NCBI RefSeq assembly: GCF_014654895.1
Contig: NZ_BNBE01000002.1
Location: 1,426,001 to 1,490,000 of the forward strand
Direction of reading: 5' to 3'
Source: Streptomyces filamentosus
GTDB taxonomy: Bacteria > Actinomycetota > Actinomycetes > Streptomycetales > Streptomycetaceae
Length of the DNA: 64,000 nt
Positions 16,947 through 24,976 of this stretch are shown here, piece after piece (the first letter of the stretch is position 1; the number at the start of each line of letters is the position of its first letter). Made by a program: the position numbers and the translations under genes. Under the pieces are notes generated by a model, which saw nothing but the letters and a program-made list of their open reading frames with translations, made no database searches and was not told the origin of the DNA.

Positions 16947-18167
16947 TCAGCTTACGCGGGCGGGGTCCGGGTCCGGGGCGGCCGGGGGGCGCCAGTCGGC
17001 GATGCCGTCGAAGCCGCGGAGGACGAAGCCGGGGCCGAGGCGCGAGACGGTCCGCACGAGCGCGTCGCGCAGGGCGACGGCGGGGCGGGCCGTCACGAGG
17101 GTGAGGGCGCCGGTGCGGGCGGCCTTGCGGACGAGGGCGGTGGTGCGGGGCAGCCGGTCGGCGGTGTACGCGGCGAGGTCACGGTCCGGGTCGAAGGCGG
17201 CGGGGACGCGGGCGTGGTGGGCGAGGACGACGGCGTCCTCGACGGCCTGGTTCCCGCCCTGTCCGAGGGAGGGCATCATCGCGTGCGCCGCGTCGCCGAG
17301 GAGGGCGGTGCGGCCCCGGTGGTGGGCGGGCAGCGGGTCGACGAGGTGGTGGACGTCGTGCCGGAGCACCCGGGCGGGGTCGGCGGCGGCGAGGATCTCG
17401 GGGACGGGGTGGTGCCAGTCGCCGAAGAGGCGGAGGAGTTCGGCCCGTTCGTCGTCGGGGGCGTGGGCGCCGGCGGGCGCGGCGGCCATGGCGTAGGCGT
17501 AGATCCGGCCGTCCTTGAGGGGCTGGGTGCCCCAGAGGCGTCCGGCGCCCCAGGTCTCGTGCGGGGCGAAGGGGCGGGCGGGGGCGGGGACGACGAGCCG
17601 CCAGGTGGTGCAGCCGGAGTAGCGGGGGCCGGGGTGGCCGGGGAAGAGGACGGTGCGGGCGGCGGAGCGGATGCCGTCGGCGGCGACGGCGAGTTCGGCC
17701 TCCAGGGTGCCGTCCGGGGTGGTGATCCGGGCGGGGGTCCGCGGGTCGCCGGGGTGGGCGAGGGCGGCGGGCGCGGCGGTGCGGACCGTGCCGGCGGGGA
17801 GGGCGGAGGCGAGGATCTCGACGAGGGTGGCGCGGTGGAGGAGGACGAGGGGGTCGCCGAAGCGGGCGGCGGCGGCGCGGGCGTCGGTGCGGGCGAGCCA
17901 GCGTCCGTCCGGGGTCCGCATCCCGCCGTCGCCCTGCCAGGCGGCGAGGGCGCGGACGCGGTCGCCGAGGCCGAGGACGTCGAGGGCGCGCAGGGCGTTG
18001 GGGGCGAGGCCGATGCCGGCGCCGACGGGGGCGAGGTCGGCGGCGCGTTCGAGGACGGTGACGGTCCAGCCCCGGCGGTGGAGGGCGACGGCGGCGGTGA
18101 GGCCGCCGATGCCCGCCCCCAGGACGACGGCACGGTGCTGTGGCGCGGCTGCGGTCGGCTGCGGCAT
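16947..18167 (-). CDS. FAD-dependent monooxygenase (group A flavin hydroxylase)
   Basis: This 406-residue flavoprotein has the PHBH-fold signature set: the dinucleotide-binding motif VVLGAGIGGLTAAVALHRRG (residues 14-33), the mid-chain segment VAADGIRSAAR (DG motif), and the second FAD motif LLGDAAHAMMPSLGQGGNQAVEDA. Enzymes of this kind hydroxylate aromatic or lactone-like substrates with NAD(P)H and O2. ATG 18167 is preceded by GGGGAG. It is divergent from a TetR gene, with two palindromes between them, so it is very probably the regulator's target. The substrate is unknown. Confidence 0.92.
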   Translation of the reverse strand: MPQPTAAAPQHRAVVLGAGIGGLTAAVALHRRGWTVTVLERAADLAPVGAGIGLAPNALRALDVLGLGDRVRALAAWQGDGGMRTPDGRWLARTDARAAAARFGDPLVLLHRATLVEILASALPAGTVRTAAPAALAHPGDPRTPARITTPDGTLEAELAVAADGIRSAARTVLFPGHPGPRYSGCTTWRLVVPAPARPFAPHETWGAGRLWGTQPLKDGRIYAYAMAAAPAGAHAPDDERAELLRLFGDWHHPVPEILAAADPARVLRHDVHHLVDPLPAHHRGRTALLGDAAHAMMPSLGQGGNQAVEDAVVLAHHARVPAAFDPDRDLAAYTADRLPRTTALVRKAARTGALTLVTARPAVALRDALVRTVSRLGPGFVLRGFDGIADWRPPAAPDPDPARVS

Positions 18168-18214
18168 GACTGCTCCCCGGGTCGGTCGGGTCGTGGGCGG
18201 CGGCGACCACCGTC

Positions 18215-18228
18215 ACTACAGCTGTAGT
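18215..18228. promoter_or_regulatory. TetR operator 1 (perfect palindrome ACTACAGCTGTAGT)
   Basis: A perfect 14-bp palindrome lies between the divergent monooxygenase and TetR genes, 48 bp upstream of the monooxygenase start. With operator 2 it shares the arms ACTACA/TGTAGT. It probably represses the monooxygenase promoter. Confidence 0.8.
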
Positions 18229-18248
18229 CGACCGCACGCCCCGACCGT

Positions 18249-18262
18249 ACTACAGGTGTAGT
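18249..18262. promoter_or_regulatory. TetR operator 2 (ACTACAGGTGTAGT)
   Basis: This second palindrome has the same arms as operator 1 and a GG centre, centred 34 bp from it. It overlaps the -35 region expected for the TetR gene, whose TAGGTT -10-like element lies at 18276-18281. It therefore probably gives autorepression. Confidence 0.78.
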
Positions 18263-18287
18263 TCAGTGCGGTAGGTAGGTTGTCCCC

Positions 18288-18959
18288 ATGACCGCGCGCA
18301 CCCCCGCCCAGTCCCCGGAACCCGCCCCGACCCGTGCCGAGCGGATCGGCGACGCGGCGCTCGACCTGCTGGTGGAGCGCGGGATGCGCGGGCTGACCCA
18401 TCGCGCGGTGGACGAGCGGGCCGGGCTGCCGCAGGGCTCGACCTCCAACCACGCGCGCACCCGCCAGGCGCTCCTGGAGACGGCCGTCCGGCGCCAGGCC
18501 GAGCGCGAGGCGCGGGTCCTCGCCCCGCACGAGCTGCCGCCGCCCGGCGCGTCCCCCGGTGACCTCGCCGACGCCCTCGCGCTCGCGCTGCACCGGTATC
18601 TGACCGACCACCGGTCCCTGCTCGTCTCCCGCTACGAGCTGGCCCTGGAAGCGACCCGCCGCCCCGAGCTGCGCGGCTTCTTCGACCGGGCGGGCTCCGC
18701 CTTCCACGACCCGGTGACCGCGATGATGCGCGGCGCCGGTTCGCCCGCCCCGGGGCGGCACGCCCTCTCGGTCATCGCCTGGTGCGAGGGGCTGATGTTC
18801 TCCTGCGCCGCCGGTTCCTTCCACGCGGCCGTGCCGAGCCGCGCCGAGCTGCGGACCGGCTTCGACGAGCTGCTGCGCGGGATGCTCACGGGGCCCCCGC
18901 GTCAGGACTTGTCCGGCGACGGGCGCCGGACCCGGCGGGAATCGCCGGACAGGCCCTAA
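18288..18959 (+). CDS. TetR/AcrR-family transcriptional regulator
   Basis: This 223-residue regulator has the TetR helix-turn-helix at about residues 15-60 (RIGDAALDLLVERGMRGLTHRAVDERAGLPQG), followed by an all-helical ligand-binding domain. ATG 18288 lies 6 nt after a TAGGTT -10-like element, so the mRNA may be leaderless. The divergent FAD monooxygenase and the pair of ACTACA/TGTAGT palindromes indicate a local repressor relieved by a substrate or product of that enzyme. The DinB-like gene follows 42 bp downstream and may be cotranscribed. Confidence 0.92.
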   Translation: MTARTPAQSPEPAPTRAERIGDAALDLLVERGMRGLTHRAVDERAGLPQGSTSNHARTRQALLETAVRRQAEREARVLAPHELPPPGASPGDLADALALALHRYLTDHRSLLVSRYELALEATRRPELRGFFDRAGSAFHDPVTAMMRGAGSPAPGRHALSVIAWCEGLMFSCAAGSFHAAVPSRAELRTGFDELLRGMLTGPPRQDLSGDGRRTRRESPDRP

Positions 18960-19001
18960 ACGGCTGGCGTGCCGCCACGGGCGTCCGCGACGATGCCTCA
19001 C

Positions 19002-19529
19002 ATGACGAACGATCACACGGCAGCACCCGAGCGCGTCTGGCCCGCTTCCGACACCGGGGAGCGCCAGGCCTTGGAGCAGTGGCTCGAATACCATCGCGCG
19101 ACCCTCGCGGTGAAGTGCGCCGGCCTCACCGACGAGCAGCTCCGCACCGCCTCCGTGCCGCCCTCGGACCTCAACCTCCTCGGTCTGGTGCGGCACATGG
19201 CCGAGGTGGAGCGCGGCTGGTTCCGGAAGGTCCTCGGCGGCGAGGAGACCGCCTGGCTGTACGCCACCGACGAGGACTACGACCGGGACATCCACACCAC
19301 CGAGGGCGACACCTACGAGGAGGCGTACGCCGCCTGGCAGGAGGAGATCGCGCACGCCCGCGAGCTGGCCGCGAAGTACTCCCTCGACGATCTCGGGGCG
19401 GGCGCCCACCGCAGCGGCGAGCTGTTCAACCTGCGCTGGATCTACCTCCACATGATCGAGGAGTACGCACGGCACAACGGCCACGCGGACCTCATCCGCG
19501 AGCGCGTCGACGGCGCCACCGGCGACTGA
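19002..19529 (+). CDS. DinB-like/DUF664 family protein
   Basis: This 175-residue four-helix-bundle protein is of the DinB/DUF664 group, which includes metal-dependent, bacillithiol- or mycothiol-linked transferases. Conserved features are the first helix with LEQWLEYHRATL, the histidine-bearing segment LVRHMAEVERGWFRKVLGGE, and the late histidine YLHMIEEYARHNGHADLIRE. Those three His positions fit the metal site. Start 19002 is used; ATG 18993 in the same frame is equally possible. A detoxification role is an inference. Confidence 0.85.
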   Translation: MTNDHTAAPERVWPASDTGERQALEQWLEYHRATLAVKCAGLTDEQLRTASVPPSDLNLLGLVRHMAEVERGWFRKVLGGEETAWLYATDEDYDRDIHTTEGDTYEEAYAAWQEEIAHARELAAKYSLDDLGAGAHRSGELFNLRWIYLHMIEEYARHNGHADLIRERVDGATGD

Positions 19530-19604
19530 CGCCCTCCTCCGGCCGGGGTGCCGGTCAAGGGAGGCGGCCGGGTGCTCACCCGTGCGGGGCATTCCCCGCC
19601 GGTA

Positions 19605-19663
19605 GGGGTTCGAAGATCGCCACCGCACCAGCAGAGTGGCGCGGTGCAAGGAATCCGAACCCC
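19605..19663. promoter_or_regulatory. Nested inverted repeats spanning a lipoprotein start codon
   Basis: The outer arms GGGGTTCG (19605-19612) and CGAACCCC (19656-19663) enclose inner arms CGCCAC (19618-19623) and GTGGCG (19636-19641). The proposed GTG start at 19644 lies inside the structure. It could be a regulatory mRNA hairpin or a protein-binding site. The outer arm resembles a tRNA T-arm, but no cloverleaf can be drawn. Confidence 0.4.
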
Positions 19664-20162
19664 CGCGCAGCTCCTGCTCACAGCGGCCGCGACCGCCGCC
19701 CTGACCGGGTGCGTGGCCGTCGACGGGCCGCCCCCGACGCCCGCGCCGTCCCCCGCGCCCGCCGCCGAACCCGTACGCCCCACCCAGGACGTGCAACCGC
19801 AGACCGTCCTGAGGGGCCCGGCCAGGGAAGCCCTGGAGGCGGCGCTCCCCTCCCCCGCGTCCGCCGCGCCACCGGCGCCCCGCGGCGGGACCCGCCGCGC
19901 CACCGGCCACGCCGCCCCGCCGCGCACCCCCGCCCCGGAACCCTCCCCCGCCGCCGAACGGCCCACGGCCCGCCCGCGGCCCGCGGCGACTCCGGTACCG
20001 CCGTCCTCGGCGCCCGTGCCCGAGGTCCGCGAGGAGGAGCCGTCGTGGGAGGTCCCCCCGGTCGCCGGGGCGGACGTGTGCGCCCTGGGCGAGCGGTACG
20101 GCGGCTGGGACCCTGCGAGCGTGCAGGCGGGGTTGTGCCGGGACGCGTATCCGGGACGCTGA
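19644..20162 (+). CDS. Small Pro-rich lipoprotein
   Basis: This 172-residue predicted lipoprotein has a signal peptide (QLLLTAAATAALTGCVAVDG) ending in the lipobox LTGC, so the mature N-terminal Cys would be lipidated. The body is Pro/Ala-rich and probably extended. It ends in a small folded region with two Cys (ADVCALGERYGGWDPASVQAGLCRDAYPGR) that could form a disulfide. GTG 19644 places the signal peptide correctly. The gene follows DinB on the same strand. Function unknown. Confidence 0.78.
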   Translation: MQGIRTPAQLLLTAAATAALTGCVAVDGPPPTPAPSPAPAAEPVRPTQDVQPQTVLRGPAREALEAALPSPASAAPPAPRGGTRRATGHAAPPRTPAPEPSPAAERPTARPRPAATPVPPSSAPVPEVREEEPSWEVPPVAGADVCALGERYGGWDPASVQAGLCRDAYPGR

Positions 20163-20174
20163 TCCCTCCGTCGT

Positions 20175-20244
20175 CCCACGCGAGGCTCAGGCCCCATGCG
20201 AGGCCCGGTCCCCACGCGAGATTCAGGCCCACGCGAGATTCAGG
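20175..20244. repeat. Four tandem 17-18-bp repeats (CCCACGCGAGATTCAGG type)
   Basis: Units begin at 20175, 20193, 20211 and 20228. The last two are identical 17-mers and the first two are diverged. They sit between the 3' ends of the convergent lipoprotein and TPR-like genes. Confidence 0.8.
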
Positions 20245-20272
20245 CGCCGCGGCGCTCGCCCCCGCCCGGCGG

Positions 20273-20746
20273 TCAGCCCTCGCGCAGCCGCCGGTCGAGG
20301 CGGTCGATCGCGGCGCGGACGCCCTGCCCGTAGCGGTCGTCGTCGAGGGTGTCGGAGGCGGCGCGGGCCCGGTCCAGGTGGGCCCGCGCGGCGTCCGGCC
20401 GCCGGAGTTTGGCGTAGTCGGCGGCGAGGTTGAGGTGGAGCGAGGGGTAGAGGGCCCGCAGGGCGGCGGCCGAGTCGTGGGCGGCCAGCCGCCCGTCCTC
20501 CAGCCCCTCGGCGGCGCTCAGGGCGCGCAGGTCCCAGGCCAGTTCGGTATCCGGGTCGTCCTGGGCGTCCGCCAGGTAGTGGGCGAGGGTGCAGCGGTGC
20601 AGGGGGTCCCCGTCGGGGCCGAGCTGCTGCCACAGGGTGCCGAGGCGGTTGCGCGCCTCTTCCCGGTCACCGCCGTGGAGCAGCATCCTCGCCTGCCCGA
20701 TCCTGGTCAGGACCCCCTCGTCCGACGTCCGCTGCTGCTCGGTCAC
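20273..20746 (-). CDS. TPR-like helical protein, unknown function
   Basis: This 157-residue protein is almost wholly helical. Helix pairs resemble tetratricopeptide repeats (LHLNLAADYAKLRRPDAARAHLDRARAA; ARMLLHGGDREEARNRLGTLW). It probably mediates protein-protein contacts. GTG 20746 follows GGGAGG. It stands alone upstream of the ung gene's 3' end on the same strand. Confidence 0.8.
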   Translation of the reverse strand: MTEQQRTSDEGVLTRIGQARMLLHGGDREEARNRLGTLWQQLGPDGDPLHRCTLAHYLADAQDDPDTELAWDLRALSAAEGLEDGRLAAHDSAAALRALYPSLHLNLAADYAKLRRPDAARAHLDRARAASDTLDDDRYGQGVRAAIDRLDRRLREG

Positions 20747-20817
20747 CGCGGCCTCCCGGCGCTCGCACTGCGTGGAGGTCCGACGCTAACCGGCCGCGGG
20801 CCCGATCCCGCCGAGGC

Positions 20818-21501
20818 TCAGCCGAGGTCGGGGATGCGCCAGTCGATCGGCTCGTGCCCCTGGGCGGCGACGGCCTCGTCGATCTGGGTGAAGGGCCGGG
20901 AGCCGAAGAACTTCTTCGCCGACAGCGGCGAGGGGTGGGCGCCCTTCACCACGACGTGCCGCTCCTCGTCGATGAGGGGCAGCTTCTTCTGCGCGTAGTT
21001 GCCCCACAGGACGAAGACGGCGGGGTCGGGGCGGGAGGCGACGGCCTTGATGACGGCGTCGGTGAACTTCTCCCAGCCCTTGTTCTTGTGCGAGTTCGCC
21101 TCGCCGGCGCGGACGGTGAGGACCGCGTTGAGCAGCAGGACGCCCTGCTCGGCCCACGGCATCAGGTAGCCGTTGTCCGGGATCGGGTGGCCCAGCTCGG
21201 CCTGCATCTCCTTGTAGATGTTCCGCAGCGAGGGCGGGGTCTTCACGCCGGGGCGGACGGAGAAGCAGAGGCCGTGGCCCTGGCCCTCGCCGTGGTAGGG
21301 GTCCTGACCGAGGATCAGGACCTTCACCTTGTCGTACGGGGTGGCGGACAGGGCCGCGAAGACCTCGTCCTTCGGCGGGTAGACCGGCCCGGCGGCCCGC
21401 TCCTGCTCGACGAACTCGGTGAGCTCGGCGAAGTACGGCTTGTCGAGCTCCTCGCCGAGGACGCCCCGCCAGGACTCGGGCAGCATGTTGATGTCGGTCA
21501 C
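20818..21501 (-). CDS. ung: Uracil-DNA glycosylase, family 1
   Basis: This 227-residue enzyme removes uracil from DNA as the first step of base-excision repair. All family 1 motifs are intact: the water-activating loop VLILGQDPYHGEGQGHGLCFSV with catalytic Asp, the LLLNAVLTV strand with the uracil-specifying Asn, and the DNA-intercalation loop GAHPSPLSA. GTG 21501 is supported by GGAGG 9 nt upstream. The gene is single and lies downstream of the solute-binding-protein gene but beyond that gene's terminator. Confidence 0.96.
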   Translation of the reverse strand: MTDINMLPESWRGVLGEELDKPYFAELTEFVEQERAAGPVYPPKDEVFAALSATPYDKVKVLILGQDPYHGEGQGHGLCFSVRPGVKTPPSLRNIYKEMQAELGHPIPDNGYLMPWAEQGVLLLNAVLTVRAGEANSHKNKGWEKFTDAVIKAVASRPDPAVFVLWGNYAQKKLPLIDEERHVVVKGAHPSPLSAKKFFGSRPFTQIDEAVAAQGHEPIDWRIPDLG

Positions 21502-21546
21502 GGTCCACAACCTCCGGTGGTTCGTCAGTTCCGGGTACGGAACCTA

Positions 21547-21573
21547 CCGGGGCCCACTGACAACGGGCCCCGG
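21547..21573. terminator. Hairpin terminator after the solute-binding-protein gene
   Basis: The perfect 9-bp stem CCGGGGCCC-N9-GGGCCCCGG begins 22 bp past the stop of the minus-strand lipoprotein gene and precedes ung. Confidence 0.75.
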
Positions 21574-21594
21574 CGGCCCTCCCGTACCGGCCTG

Positions 21595-23175
21595 CTACCA
21601 GCTGGCCCGGCGGTGCAGCTCCCACAGCTGCATGACGGTCTGCGGGTCGAGCGCGCGCTCGCCGCCGCCGATGTCCTCGCGGGCCGCGATGTACAGCTTG
21701 CCCTGCCACAGGGGCAGCAGCCGGACGTCGTCGACCATGATCGACTGGGCCTCGACGAACTCGTCCGTGACGGCCCCGCGGTCGCTCTCGCGGCGGGACT
21801 TGGGCAGCAGCTCCTTGGTGATGCGCGGGCTCAGGTAGGGGGTGCCGAGCACGTTCTTCTGGCCCAGGAAGGGCGCGACGAAGTTGTCCGGGTCCGGGAA
21901 GTCGGGGAACCAGCCCCGGCCGAAGACCGCGTACTCGCCCTTCTGGTAGGCGGCCTGGTACTCGGTCCACGGCTTGCCCTGGATGGTCACCTTGAAGAGG
22001 CCGGACGCCTCCAGCTGGCGCTTCAGCTCGGTGAACTCGGCGGCGGTCGAGGAGCCGTACCGGTCGGTGGTGTACCAGAAGTTCAGTTCGACCTTCTCGG
22101 TGATCCCGGCCTTGCGCAGGATCTTCCCGGCCTTCTCCTTGTCGGGGTGGCCGTAGGTGTCGAAGAACTTGGTGGTGTGGGCGGCGATGCCCTTGGGCAC
22201 CATCGAGTACAGGGGCTCGGCGGTGCCCCGGTAGACCTTGCTGACCAGTTCGTCGCGGTCGATGAGCTGGGCGATGGCCTTGCGGACGGCCGGGTCCGCG
22301 ACGGACTCGTCCTGGGTGTTGAAGACCAGGTAGCGGATGTCGGCGCCGGTGGACTCGACGATCTGGAGGCCCTTGTTCTCCTCCTTGCCCTCCTGGAGCG
22401 AGGTCACCTCCTCGGCGGTGAGGCCGCGGTAGGTGGCGTCGATCTCCTCGGCGCGCAGCGCCTTGACCATCGCCTCCGAGCCGTCGAAGTACTTGATGGT
22501 CACGCCGCCGTTCTTGCGGGCGGCGAAGCCCTTGTAGTTCGGGTTCGGGGACAGCTCGGCCTGCTTGCGGACCTCGTAGCCGTCGAGGACGTACGGGCCG
22601 GAGCCGATGACCTTGCCGTCCTGCTTGCGGAGCTGGTCGGCCGGGTACTCGGCCGGGTCGACCAGCGACATCGCGGGGGTGGCGAGGACGAAGGGGAAGG
22701 TGGCGTCCGGCTTGTTGAGCTTGAAGACCACCGTGCGGTCGCCGACCGTCTCGATGGAGTCGAGCGAGCCGAGCATGCCGTTGGGGCCGCCCTCGGCGTC
22801 GATCGTGCGGATGCGCTGGATCGAGTGCTGCACGGCCTTGGCGTCGAGCGCGTGGCCGTTGGAGAACTTGAGTCCCTCCAGGAGCGTGCACTCGAAGACC
22901 CGGCTGGACGTGTCCGTGAATTTGCAGTCGGCCGCGTCGGTCTTCGGCGTGGTGGTGCCGGTGGGGAAGCTCAGGAGCGTCTGGTAGACGTTTCTGAAAA
23001 GTTCCCAGGAATTGTCCCAGGAAGCCGCTGGATCGAGCGTGGAAGGAGAACTCGTCGTCCCGATGGTTATCCTCTGCTCCCCGGCGGATTCGGTATCCGA
23101 GAAAACACCGCATCCGGATACCAGGGATATGGACGCAAGGGCTGCAGCGGCCTGCAGACTCGTCCGGTTGAACAC
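21595..23175 (-). CDS. Peptide-type ABC transporter solute-binding lipoprotein
   Basis: This 526-residue extracellular solute-binding protein is of family 5 (oligopeptide/nickel type). It opens with a signal peptide ending in the lipobox VSGC, so it is anchored outside the membrane. Family hallmarks include GLKFSNGHALDAKAVQHSI, GSGPYVLDGYE and the closing GRGWFPDFPDPDNFVAPFL and DVRLLPLWQGKLY. The start at 23175 is chosen because GAGGAG lies 7 nt upstream; a second GTG at 23181 is too close to it. No permease or ATPase gene is adjacent, so it is an orphan binding protein. Confidence 0.92.
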   Translation of the reverse strand: MFNRTSLQAAAALASISLVSGCGVFSDTESAGEQRITIGTTSSPSTLDPAASWDNSWELFRNVYQTLLSFPTGTTTPKTDAADCKFTDTSSRVFECTLLEGLKFSNGHALDAKAVQHSIQRIRTIDAEGGPNGMLGSLDSIETVGDRTVVFKLNKPDATFPFVLATPAMSLVDPAEYPADQLRKQDGKVIGSGPYVLDGYEVRKQAELSPNPNYKGFAARKNGGVTIKYFDGSEAMVKALRAEEIDATYRGLTAEEVTSLQEGKEENKGLQIVESTGADIRYLVFNTQDESVADPAVRKAIAQLIDRDELVSKVYRGTAEPLYSMVPKGIAAHTTKFFDTYGHPDKEKAGKILRKAGITEKVELNFWYTTDRYGSSTAAEFTELKRQLEASGLFKVTIQGKPWTEYQAAYQKGEYAVFGRGWFPDFPDPDNFVAPFLGQKNVLGTPYLSPRITKELLPKSRRESDRGAVTDEFVEAQSIMVDDVRLLPLWQGKLYIAAREDIGGGERALDPQTVMQLWELHRRASW

Positions 23176-23324
23176 GTGCACGCTCCTCGTTCAGCCTGGG
23201 GTCGGCCGACGATACCGCAGTACCCCGCCAGGTCAATGGGCGAGCCCGGCGGGGCACTTGAGTCAATCGAGATGCAACCGGGTCCAATCCGGACACGACC
23301 ATCCGGAAAGTGTCCGGTAATCGG

Positions 23325-24092
23325 TCACCCGACTCCGGCGTTCAGGAAAATGCCGCCGTCGACGACGAGCGTCTGACCTGTGATCCAGCCGGACTGCTCC
23401 GAGGTCAGGAAGGCCGCGGCGCCCCCGATGTCCTCCGGCACGCCGAGCCGGCCCATCGGGTAGGCGGCGGCCGCCTCGGCCTCCCGGCCCTCGTAGAGCG
23501 CCTGGGCGAATTTCGTCTTCACGACGGCGGGCGCAATGGCGTTGACCCGGACGACCGGCGCGAATTCGTGCGCCAATTGCTGGGTGAGATTGATCATGGC
23601 GGCCTTGCTCACGCCGTACGCCCCGATGAAGGGGGAGGCGGAGATTCCGGCGACGGAGGCGATGTTCACGATCGTGCCGCCGTTCCCCTTCTGCCAGGCG
23701 TGCCAGGTCCGCTGCGCGAAACCGAGCGCCGAGACGACATTGGTCTCGAAGACCTTGCGGGCCACCTCCAGGTCCAGGTCCGCGAGGGGACCGAAGACCG
23801 GGTTCGTGCCGGCGTTGTTCACGAGGTGGTCGACGCGCCCGAAGGCGTCCATCGCGGCCTCGACGGCGGCAGCCTGGTGGGCCGTGTCGTGGGCCTTGCC
23901 CGCGACGCCGACCGCCCGGTCGGCGCCGAGGCGCTCCACGGCCTCCTTGAGGGCGTCCTCGCCCCGCCCGGTGATGACGACCCGGTCGCCGCGGGCGACG
24001 AGCGCCTCGGCGATGCCGTAGCCGATGCCCCGGCTGGCGCCGGTGACGAGGGCGACCTTGCCGGAGAGTTCCGGCGGCTGCTGTGCGGTCAT
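23325..24092 (-). CDS. Short-chain dehydrogenase/reductase
   Basis: This 255-residue classical SDR has the cofactor motif VTGASRGIGYGIAEAL, the NNAG motif (LVNNAGTNPVF), the catalytic Ser in NIASVAGISA, and YGVSK for the Tyr-Lys pair. The C-terminus GWITGQTLVVDGG is typical of 3-oxoacyl-ACP-reductase-like enzymes. ATG 24092 is preceded by GGAGGAGGAG. It lies 26 bp downstream of a second SDR gene and is almost certainly cotranscribed with it. The pair probably acts on acyl-thioester or secondary alcohol substrates. Confidence 0.92.
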   Translation of the reverse strand: MTAQQPPELSGKVALVTGASRGIGYGIAEALVARGDRVVITGRGEDALKEAVERLGADRAVGVAGKAHDTAHQAAAVEAAMDAFGRVDHLVNNAGTNPVFGPLADLDLEVARKVFETNVVSALGFAQRTWHAWQKGNGGTIVNIASVAGISASPFIGAYGVSKAAMINLTQQLAHEFAPVVRVNAIAPAVVKTKFAQALYEGREAEAAAAYPMGRLGVPEDIGGAAAFLTSEQSGWITGQTLVVDGGIFLNAGVG

Positions 24093-24118
24093 CGCGCTCC
24101 TCCTCCTGTTCTGCCGGG

Positions 24119-24880
24119 TCAGTTGAGCGGGCCGCCGGCCACGTACATGACCTGGCCGGAGACGAAGCCGGCGTCGTCGCCCGTGAAGAAGGCGATGGCG
24201 TTGGCGACGTCCTCGGGGCGGCCGACGCGCTGGACCGGGATCATGGAGGCGGCGGCGGCCTGGAAGTCCTCGAAGCCCATGCCGACGCGCTCGGCCGTCT
24301 GCGCGGTCATCTCGGTGACGATGAAGCCGGGGGCGACGGCGTTGGCGGTGACGCCGAACTTGCCGAGCTCCTTGGCCAGGGTCTTGGTGAAGCCCTGGAG
24401 GCCCGCCTTGACGGCCGCGTAGTTGGCCTGGCCGCGGTTGCCGAGCGCCGAGGAGGAGGAGAGCGAGACGATCCGGCCGAAGCCTGCGTCCACCATGTGC
24501 TTCTGACAGGCCTTCGCCATCAGGAACGCGCCCTTGAGGTGCACGTTCATGACGAGGTCCCAGTCGGCCTCCGACATCTTGAAGAGCAGGTTGTCGCGGA
24601 GGACGCCGGCGTTGTTGACGAGGATCGTCGGGGCGCCGAGCTCGGCGGCGACCCGGGCGATCGCGGCCTCCACCTGGGCGCCGTCGGAGACGTCGCAGCC
24701 GACCGCGAGGGCGCGGCCGCCGGCGGCGGTGATCTTCTCGACGGTGTCCTTGCAGGCCGCCTCGTCGAGGTCGAGGACGGCGACGGCGCGGCCCTCGGCC
24801 GCCAGACGGATCGCGGTGGCGGCGCCGATGCCCCGTGCGGCACCGGTGACGACGGCTACGCGCTGCTCGGTGGTGGACAT
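24119..24880 (-). CDS. 3-oxoacyl-ACP reductase-like SDR
   Basis: This 253-residue classical SDR of FabG type has VVTGAARGIGAATAIRLA (NADP(H) binding), DVSDGAQV, LVNNAGVLRDNLLFKM, the catalytic Ser in VSLSSSSALGNRGQANYAAVKAGL with YxxxK, and GFIVTEMTAQ. The LRDNLLFKM segment is common in FabG enzymes reducing 3-oxoacyl groups. It is the first gene of a two-SDR operon. A TetR-like palindrome lies just upstream. Confidence 0.92.
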   Translation of the reverse strand: MSTTEQRVAVVTGAARGIGAATAIRLAAEGRAVAVLDLDEAACKDTVEKITAAGGRALAVGCDVSDGAQVEAAIARVAAELGAPTILVNNAGVLRDNLLFKMSEADWDLVMNVHLKGAFLMAKACQKHMVDAGFGRIVSLSSSSALGNRGQANYAAVKAGLQGFTKTLAKELGKFGVTANAVAPGFIVTEMTAQTAERVGMGFEDFQAAAASMIPVQRVGRPEDVANAIAFFTGDDAGFVSGQVMYVAGGPLN

Positions 24881-24905
24881 GCTTGCTTCTCCTCGCCCTC
24901 AGGGG

Positions 24906-24927
24906 GTCCCGGGCTCTCCCCCGGGAC
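24906..24927. promoter_or_regulatory. Inverted repeat GTCCCGGG-N6-CCCGGGAC upstream of the SDR operon
   Basis: The perfect 8-bp arms fall between the SDR operon start (24880) and the TGAGCG/CGCTTA palindrome. It may form a leader hairpin in the SDR mRNA or be a protein-binding site. Confidence 0.4.
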
Positions 24928-24928
24928 A

Positions 24929-24942
24929 TGAGCGACCGCTTA
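24929..24942. promoter_or_regulatory. Candidate TetR-type operator of the SDR operon
   Basis: TGAGCGACCGCTTA is an imperfect palindrome with arms AGCG/CGCT around two central bases. It lies 50-60 bp upstream of the first SDR gene, in its promoter region. AGCG-N2-CGCT sites are used by TetR-family repressors of acyl-CoA metabolism in actinobacteria. The regulator is not in the adjacent DNA. Confidence 0.45.
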
Positions 24943-24976
24943 GTATCGACCGCAGAACGAGACGCTAGAAGCCCTG

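Noticed and set aside
19605..19663. A possible tRNA because of a GGTTCGAA-like T-arm
   Set aside because: No acceptor, D or anticodon arms pair around it, and it overlaps a lipoprotein start.
24119..24880. The essential fatty-acid FabG
   Set aside because: It is paired with a second SDR and not with other fab genes, so only FabG-like can be claimed.
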